The notes under the pieces were generated by a model. It was not told the DNA's origin. It was given only the letters and a program-made list of their open reading frames with translations, and ran no database searches. A program made the position numbers and the translations under genes. A DNA stretch of 11,392 nt, taken from assembly GCA_041744735.1 (NCBI GenBank), contig JBGTKH010000006.1, positions 1 through 11,392 on the forward strand, written 5' to 3'. Positions 6,478-11,392 of the stretch are shown piece after piece (positions within the stretch are counted from its first letter, which is position 1; every line of letters begins with the position of its first letter). This DNA comes from JBGTKH01 sp041744735. GTDB taxonomy: Bacteria; Planctomycetota; Planctomycetia; Pirellulales; Pirellulaceae.

Positions 6478-8193
6478 ATGGCCACGGCAGAACCGATTCG
6501 GCGTCCCGAACGATGGAGCGTGCCGTTTTCGGCCGACATGGGCGACGCCGACGTCGATCGCATGCTGGCCATTCCGCCGTTCAGTCAGTTGGACCCGGAA
6601 AACTTCCGCGGCAAGATCACGCTGCGCGGCCTGTTGCAAAACGATGCCCGCATCGTGCGTTGCCAGCCGGGCGACATCATTGTCCGCGAAGGCGACTGGG
6701 GCAACACGGCGTTTTTTGTGATCTCCGGTTCGGTGCGCGTGGAATTGGAGCCGCCCGGACGCGGACTGCCGGATCGAATCCTCGGCCGCAGCGAGCCGAA
6801 GCGGAAAAACATCTTTCAAGCGATTGCCCAGTTGTGGACCCGGCCTCGTTATCCCGAGGTCCGAGACGCGGAAAACTATCGCACCGATCCGCAGCTCGGT
6901 TTGCGCGGCACGGGCCAGCAGACGCAAATCTACTTGCAAGATCTTTCCGTGGTGCTGGACAATTTCCGGACGGCCACGATTGGCGCGGGACAGTTTTTTG
7001 GCGAACTGTCGGCGTTGGGCCGCACGCCGCGCACGGCCACGGTGTTCGCCTACGACAACGCCGAGTTGCTGGAAATTCGCTGGCAAGGCCTGCGCGACCT
7101 GATGCGCCGCGACCAGAAGCTGCAGGCGGCGATTGACCAGGTATTTCGCGACCGTGCGCTAAGTTCGTTCCTGCAAAACACGCCGCTCTTCGCGCATTTG
7201 AACGAAGGCGAGATGGCGGAATTGGTGGCCGAGGCGCAATTCGAGATGCACGGCACGTATGACTGGGCCGTGCCATTTAAGAGGCTCGTGAAGCAGGGTG
7301 CCACCACCGGCGTTGAGCATGAACCGTTGATCGCGCAAGAGGGCGATTATCCTAACGGCGTGATTTTGATCCGCAGCGGCTTGGCCCGCCTAAGCCACAG
7401 TTTTCATTACGGCCATCGCACCGTGGGTTATCTGACGGCAGGGCAAATCTACGGATTTGACGAGATCGAGGAAGGTTGGCGCAAGTCGCAGTCCGTGCCG
7501 TTCAAGTACTCGCTGCGCGCCATCGGCAACACGGCCGTGGTGACCATCGCGACGCCGTTGATCGAGCGGTACTTGATCGAGCGGGGCGATGCGGCGCCGG
7601 GCCGCGGCGGACCGAAGATGCCTGTCAGCCAGTCGGCCACAGCCGACACCAGCCGCATCAGCCCCGACTTTGTTGAGTTCCTCGTGCAAAACAGGTTCGT
7701 GAACGGCACGGCGACCATGTTGATCGACCTGGACCGCTGCACGCGCTGTGACGATTGCGTCCGCGCGTGTGCCGCCGCGCACGAGAACAATCCGCGTTTT
7801 TTGCGACAGGGCCCAATTCACGGCCACGTCATGGTGGCCAATGCCTGCATGCACTGCGTCGATCCGGTCTGCATGATTGAGTGCCCAACGGGGGCCATTC
7901 ATCGCGACCTGCATCAAGGCCAAGTAGTGATCAACGACCGCACCTGCATTGGTTGTGGAGCTTGCGCCGGGAATTGCCCATACGACGCGATTCGCATGGT
8001 CGAAGTCCGCGGCGGCGACGGCAGATTCATTCGCGACGCGGCCGAACACATGCCCTTGGTAAAAGCGACGAAGTGCGATCTCTGCGTGGACCAGTTGGGC
8101 GGCCCGGCCTGCCAACGCGCGTGCCCTCACGATGCACTGGTGCGGATCGACATGCACAACGTGGAAGCATTAGCAACCTGGCATAACCGATGA
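6478..8193 (+). CDS. cNMP-binding domain protein fused to a four-cluster [4Fe-4S] ferredoxin
   Basis: The 571-residue product joins a regulatory half to an electron-transfer half. Residues about 40-210 form a CRP-type cyclic-nucleotide-binding domain with GDIIVREGDWGN (65-76) and the phosphate-binding cassette FGELSALGRTPRTATV (174-189, E176 and R185 present). About 75 residues (92-165) are inserted between its strands. A second, degenerate cNMP-like domain spans about 230-365 and lacks the Glu/Arg pair. Residues 415-560 hold 16 cysteines in DmsB/HybA order: C421, 424, 427, 431; C457, 460, 465, 469; C490, 493, 496, 500; C533, 536, 545, 549, enough for four [4Fe-4S] clusters. No signal or membrane helix is seen, so it is cytoplasmic. 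The end overlaps the cytochrome b gene by ATGA, which implies a shared complex. GAGG lies four bases before the start. The ligand is unknown. Confidence 0.92.
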   Translation: MATAEPIRRPERWSVPFSADMGDADVDRMLAIPPFSQLDPENFRGKITLRGLLQNDARIVRCQPGDIIVREGDWGNTAFFVISGSVRVELEPPGRGLPDRILGRSEPKRKNIFQAIAQLWTRPRYPEVRDAENYRTDPQLGLRGTGQQTQIYLQDLSVVLDNFRTATIGAGQFFGELSALGRTPRTATVFAYDNAELLEIRWQGLRDLMRRDQKLQAAIDQVFRDRALSSFLQNTPLFAHLNEGEMAELVAEAQFEMHGTYDWAVPFKRLVKQGATTGVEHEPLIAQEGDYPNGVILIRSGLARLSHSFHYGHRTVGYLTAGQIYGFDEIEEGWRKSQSVPFKYSLRAIGNTAVVTIATPLIERYLIERGDAAPGRGGPKMPVSQSATADTSRISPDFVEFLVQNRFVNGTATMLIDLDRCTRCDDCVRACAAAHENNPRFLRQGPIHGHVMVANACMHCVDPVCMIECPTGAIHRDLHQGQVVINDRTCIGCGACAGNCPYDAIRMVEVRGGDGRFIRDAAEHMPLVKATKCDLCVDQLGGPACQRACPHDALVRIDMHNVEALATWHNR

Positions 8194-9011
8194 AGTTGTA
8201 CGCACGACGCTGGCGAAACATCGTCATACTGGCCGTTTTGGCGGTGCTGCTGATCGTCGGCGATGCGCTGTGCCGCGTGTCGTTGCATTCCACATCCAAA
8301 ATCCTCGGCTGGATCTTGGCCGCGTTGATTGTCGGCTTGGCGATGTACAACGTCCGCAAAAGGCTCCCCTTCTTGCCGCTCGGTTCGTCGGCCGCGTGGC
8401 TGCAATTGCACGTGTATGCCGGCGGGCTCACGATCGTGCTATTCGTGCTGCACATCGGCTGGCGAATTCCCAACGGCGCGTTCGAGTTGGTGCTGGCCGC
8501 GCTGTACGTGGCGGTCGCGGGCAGCGGGGTCGCCGGCTTGTATCTCTCGCGCAGCTTTGCCCGCCGACTGACGACACGCGGCGGCGAGGTGATCTTCGAA
8601 CGCATTCCCGTTTATCGTAAACGTCTGCAATGCGAAGTCGAAGAATTGGTGCTGCGCTGCGTGTCCGAGTCCGACTCTACGGCGATTCCGGCGTTCTACA
8701 CCACACGGCTGCGGCCGTTCTTTGAAAAATCGCGAAACTTCTTCTCGCACTTAGTTGAATCACATCGGCCGCGGCAGAGGCTGCTGTTGGAAATTCAGTC
8801 GCAGAACCGCTATCTGAACGAGGCGGAACGCGGCTTGTTGGTACAATTCGCGGACCGGCTGCGGCAAAAGGACGACTTAGATTATCAGTACGCACTGCAA
8901 GCGACACTGAAGTATTGGCTGTTTATGCACGTGCCGTTGACTTACGCGCTGCTCGTGTTCGTCGCGGTTCACGTGCTGCTGGTGCACGCGTTTTCAGGAG
9001 GCGTCCGATGA
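8190..9011 (+). CDS. Diheme b-type membrane cytochrome, five helices
   Basis: The 273-residue protein has about five membrane helices (10-28, 36-53, 72-90, 97-118, 243-266). A soluble segment of about 124 residues (119-242) is predicted on the cytoplasmic side by its many Arg/Lys residues. H74 and H88 in helix 3 and H247 and H261 in helix 5 are each 14 residues apart, the spacing used by cytochrome b helices to hold two stacked hemes. Both helices run from inside to outside, so H74/H247 would bind a heme near the cytoplasm and H88/H261 one near the periplasm. It overlaps both neighbours by ATGA. The natural role is to carry electrons between the FeS protein and the decaheme cytochrome, with or without a quinone site. 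I recognise no named family; the heme assignment is inferred from His spacing. Confidence 0.85.
   Translation: MKLYARRWRNIVILAVLAVLLIVGDALCRVSLHSTSKILGWILAALIVGLAMYNVRKRLPFLPLGSSAAWLQLHVYAGGLTIVLFVLHIGWRIPNGAFELVLAALYVAVAGSGVAGLYLSRSFARRLTTRGGEVIFERIPVYRKRLQCEVEELVLRCVSESDSTAIPAFYTTRLRPFFEKSRNFFSHLVESHRPRQRLLLEIQSQNRYLNEAERGLLVQFADRLRQKDDLDYQYALQATLKYWLFMHVPLTYALLVFVAVHVLLVHAFSGGVR
8996..9001 (+). promoter_or_regulatory. Shine-Dalgarno site deciding the start of the decaheme gene
   Basis: A perfect AGGAGG lies six bases before the ATG at 9008, inside the end of the cytochrome b gene. It excludes the longer in-frame reading from 8915, which would overlap the upstream gene by about 100 bases. 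Confidence 0.85.
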
Positions 9012-11041
9012 GCGGCCAGCAGCCGGAATTCAGCTTCGACGAAAGTCGCTACGAACGCCCCAACCAAGACTGGATCTGCGGTTGGGCGGCCGACGGTCAG
9101 GCATGCCCGCTGGGTCCCGGCAAGAACGGAACCTGCCGCGGCACGTATCAGTGTATGCCGTACCGGAAAGACGACCGCTGGATGTGCGCCCGCTCGCCGT
9201 CGCGCGGCGGAAAGTGTGCCGACGGCCCGCTGCCCGACGGCACCTGCTGTCTGCCGATTCCGCCGTGCCGGCCCGTGCGCAGCGTGTTGGCCAAGCGAAA
9301 ACTGTTTACGCTGTGCACGTTTGCCTTTGCCCTGGGCAGCACGCTGTTGATGATCGGCGTCCCGCAGCGGTCGGCCGTGATCAGTCCCGGCTGCCCGACG
9401 GCGGCGCACAGCACGATCGAGAGTCGCTGCGAGGTCTGCCACACGGCGGGCAACAGCGGCTTCGCCGACTCGATGCGAACTGCGTCTCCGGCTGGCGATG
9501 TCATGCAGCAGAGTCGTCTATGTCTTAACTGTCACGAAGATTTCGGCCCGCACGTCATGCATCCGCATAGCTATGATCCGCAGATGCTGGCGGTGCTGAC
9601 ACAGCGCATCAATGGTAACGGGAAAACGCCCGACGCACCGTGGCTGCTCTCCACCGCCCGCGCCGTGCTCCCGCCACCCGGAACCTCTGACGGCCAGTTG
9701 GCGTGTGCGGACTGTCATCACGAGCATCGCGGCGAACGATTTGACCTGAAACATATGACCAACCAACAGTGTCAGGTCTGCCACGCGGCACCCTTTCACA
9801 GCTTCAGCAACGGCCATCCTGAGTTTTCGGTGTATCCATACCAGCGGCGCACGCTTTTGTACTTCAACCACAAAACACACTACGAGTCTCACTTCGCCAA
9901 TTTCGAGCGGATCATGCCGGGAGGCGTTGCGCCGCCGGAGGCCAATGTCGAGCAAAGCATTTCGGCTGCGTCTTGCTTCCACTGCCATCAAACCGATCCG
10001 CAGAAGCAAACGATGGTCTTTCGGGGCTACCAGCAGAGTTGTGCGGGCTGTCACGACCGGCAGATTACTGACGACGCCTTTCCAGCGATGGCCGTCGTTG
10101 TCACTCCGCCTGCGGCCGGCGATGCAGCCAGCGGAACTTCGCCCGACGATCAACTCTCTTCGTCGATGCTTGACCGCACGACGCCTTTCATGGATTTGCT
10201 AATGAGCGCTGACGGACAGCCTGAAGCGACACCTGCGGAACGGCGACAGACAATCAGCCGTTTGATCGCCGACCTTGTCGAGCATAAGCAAGTCCGTCTG
10301 CGACAGCGACTGACTGACGCGCTCGGTCCGAAAGCAACCCCGGCCGAGATCGACGAGTTGACGCGGCTGCTCTCATTAAGCCGGTTCGTCGCCATGCAGA
10401 AAGAAAGCGCTGACGCCGCTAACGAAGATGCGACACCAGCGCAGCATGACCCAACCGGCATCGGTTGGTTCCTGCACCGAGACGACCGTTCCATTCGCTA
10501 CCGCCCGCAGCAGCACGCCGATCCATTCTTGCGAGCATGGCTCGAGGTGACGGCAAAGCTCGTAACCGACCGCGACTGGCGCGCGGCCATCGACGAACCA
10601 GCGGCGTCCGGCGCCGAGGTTCAACCGGCCGCACGTTTGTTTGCCAGCTTGACCAATCCTACGTCCGCCGGACGCTGTATGAAGTGCCACACGGTCGATC
10701 GCCAAGCGGATGGCAGTCTACAAATCAATTGGTTTGCTCGCCAGCGAAAAACGTACGAGCGAACATTCACCACCTTTTCGCACGCTCCGCACGTGACGTT
10801 GATGGGCGATGAAAGCTGCGCCCGCTGCCACCAGTTCGTTGAACCGTTCGAGTTGTTCAAGCCCGAGTTCGTCGGCCGCAACATGACCATCCAAACCGAC
10901 CCCACCAGCGTCGAAACCAGCGGCTTTCGCACGATGTCCAAGCAAGCGTGTGCAGCGTGCCACAAGCCCGTTTCAGTACGCGAGAACTGCCTGACCTGCC
11001 ACCGCTACCACGTCACCGCGCCGGGGTCGGGTGTTCAATAA
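9008..11041 (+). CDS. Membrane-anchored decaheme c-type cytochrome with Cys-rich cytoplasmic head
   Basis: The 677-residue product begins with a Cys-rich head (residues 20-90; C24, 33, 43, 49, 60, 70, 80, 81, 87) that has no heme motif and precedes a basic stretch (RSVLAKRK) and a membrane helix (about 99-118). The head should be cytoplasmic and the rest periplasmic. Ten CxxCH sites follow, at C141, 172, 233, 255, 323, 345, 557, 604, 648 and 661. Motifs FNHKTH and FSHAPH resemble the distal-His pattern of the cytochrome c3 superfamily. Residues 350-556 lack hemes and are helical and charged, splitting the protein into six-heme and four-heme blocks. Its start overlaps the cytochrome b stop by ATGA. 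The stop codon and last residues (from 11023) come from a palindromic repeat. It probably passes electrons to or from the cell exterior side; the partner is unknown. Confidence 0.91.
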   Translation: MSGQQPEFSFDESRYERPNQDWICGWAADGQACPLGPGKNGTCRGTYQCMPYRKDDRWMCARSPSRGGKCADGPLPDGTCCLPIPPCRPVRSVLAKRKLFTLCTFAFALGSTLLMIGVPQRSAVISPGCPTAAHSTIESRCEVCHTAGNSGFADSMRTASPAGDVMQQSRLCLNCHEDFGPHVMHPHSYDPQMLAVLTQRINGNGKTPDAPWLLSTARAVLPPPGTSDGQLACADCHHEHRGERFDLKHMTNQQCQVCHAAPFHSFSNGHPEFSVYPYQRRTLLYFNHKTHYESHFANFERIMPGGVAPPEANVEQSISAASCFHCHQTDPQKQTMVFRGYQQSCAGCHDRQITDDAFPAMAVVVTPPAAGDAASGTSPDDQLSSSMLDRTTPFMDLLMSADGQPEATPAERRQTISRLIADLVEHKQVRLRQRLTDALGPKATPAEIDELTRLLSLSRFVAMQKESADAANEDATPAQHDPTGIGWFLHRDDRSIRYRPQQHADPFLRAWLEVTAKLVTDRDWRAAIDEPAASGAEVQPAARLFASLTNPTSAGRCMKCHTVDRQADGSLQINWFARQRKTYERTFTTFSHAPHVTLMGDESCARCHQFVEPFELFKPEFVGRNMTIQTDPTSVETSGFRTMSKQACAACHKPVSVRENCLTCHRYHVTAPGSGVQ

Positions 11042-11119
11042 TTCAATTTTCGCGGGGCAAGTCCAAGCTACTTGCAAACGTACTGCCCGCGAAAATTGAA
11101 TTATTGAACACCCGACCCC
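11023..11119. repeat. Long-armed inverted repeat, copy B, between the decaheme and RAYT genes
   Basis: Two perfect 34-base arms (11023-11056 and 11086-11119) surround a 29-base centre. The centre has an inner hairpin GCAAGT (11057-11062) with ACTTGC (11070-11075) placed against the left arm, leaving about ten unpaired bases on the right. The arm core resembles copy A (1465-1556): GGTC, TTCAATAATTCAA, TCGC, GGG. The + strand gene ends inside the left arm (TAA 11039-11041) and the minus-strand gene ends at the outer edge of the right arm (11119-11121). It may stop transcripts from both sides, although no T-run follows, or it may be a substrate of the adjacent transposase. Confidence 0.9.
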
Positions 11120-11392
11120 TAACGCAATTCTCGTCGAAGTTCCTCCAGCATTTGCCGAAACGCAAACTCCTGTTCCTCGCGCCGCTGGGCGCGACGCACG
11201 GCTTCGGAAACCGCGCTTGGTGCGATCCCGCCAAACGAACGCCCGATTTCATCCAGGGGACTCCAGCGATAGCGAAACGGATCGTCGGTAAGGCCGGCGC
11301 GCACGGGATTCAGGTGCACGTACCGACTCAACTCCCAACAGTGCGACTGATCTTCGACGGCCACCGCGTGAAAGCGATCTTGAAACAATGGA
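11119..11392 (-). CDS. RAYT / Y1-type (REP-associated tyrosine) transposase, C-terminal part
   Basis: The reading frame runs in from beyond the right edge; only the last 90 codons or so are present. The segment LFQDRFHAVAVED, then ELSRYVHLNPVRAGL, is the signature of the Y1_Tnp/COG1943 group, in which RAYT proteins belong. The Tyr in SRYVHLNP (codon 11322-11320) is the probable catalytic Tyr; the HUH motif would lie upstream, outside the window. After it comes a charged tail rich in Arg and Glu. A TTG at 11388 could be mistaken for a start but encodes an internal Leu of the signature. RAYTs are single-copy housekeeping-like transposases that act on nearby REP hairpins, which fits the GTAG repeats in this window. 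Stop TAG at 11121-11119 abuts the palindrome. Family confident; activity unknown. Confidence 0.88.
   Translation of the reverse strand, partial: PLFQDRFHAVAVEDQSHCWELSRYVHLNPVRAGLTDDPFRYRWSPLDEIGRSFGGIAPSAVSEAVRRAQRREEQEFAFRQMLEELRRELR

Noticed and set aside
7390..8157. A 255-codon minus-strand frame opposite the FeS protein
   Set aside because: The opposite strand encodes clear cNMP and ferredoxin motifs; the minus product is low-complexity in style and resembles no family.
8915..9007. Upstream extension of the decaheme gene
   Set aside because: It would overlap the cytochrome b gene, whereas AGGAGG and the ATGA overlap fix the start at 9008.
11386..11388. TTG as the start of the transposase
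   Set aside because: It encodes a Leu inside the conserved LFQDRF signature and the frame stays open to the window edge, so the gene is cut off by the window.

Overview
The window looks like a chromosomal segment of a free-living bacterium, most likely a planctomycete of the Pirellulales type. The pointers are moderately high GC, a Tat-exported Gfo/Idh/MocA oxidoreductase, a very cysteine-rich secreted protein, several c-type multiheme cytochromes, and small GTAG-type palindromic repeats with a RAYT-like transposase. This taxonomic guess rests on gene style only; there is no rRNA or other marker here.

Layout. 32-1369 is a Tat-exported sugar-type oxidoreductase, closed by a strong intrinsic terminator (1401-1440). 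1441-1753 holds no gene but contains a 92-bp long-armed inverted repeat. 1754-2269 is a secreted protein with 29 cysteines, followed by a pair of inverted REP hairpins (2277-2341). From 2484 to 11041 six genes on the + strand form a redox module: a membrane-anchored FAD/NAD(P)H/[2Fe-2S] reductase, two tandem tetraheme cytochromes of the c554 type, a protein fusing cNMP-binding domains to a four-cluster [4Fe-4S] ferredoxin, a five-helix diheme cytochrome b, and a decaheme cytochrome c with a cysteine-rich cytoplasmic head. The last three overlap by ATGA and are probably translated together. 11119 to the right edge is the C-terminal end of a RAYT/Y1 transposase on the minus strand, separated from the decaheme gene by a near-perfect long palindrome of the same family as the one at 1465-1556.

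How the genes may work together (inference). The ferredoxin-like subunit (cytoplasm), the diheme b protein (membrane, one heme near each face) and the decaheme protein (periplasmic side) form an almost textbook wire across the membrane. A cNMP-binding domain sits on the cytoplasmic end, so flow could be gated by a second messenger. The NAD(P)H-type reductase could feed or drain the cytoplasmic end, and the two tetraheme proteins could carry electrons on the outside. No terminal catalytic subunit (molybdopterin enzyme, NrfA, HAO) is in the window, so the direction and the final donor or acceptor are unknown.

The most striking non-coding structure is a roughly 110-bp MITE-like element (3910-4019) with 17-bp terminal inverted repeats. 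It carries an inverted REP pair and is flanked by a short direct repeat. It sits in the signal-peptide region of the first tetraheme cytochrome; element plus one target copy is exactly 114 bp, so the reading frame is kept and 38 extra residues are encoded.
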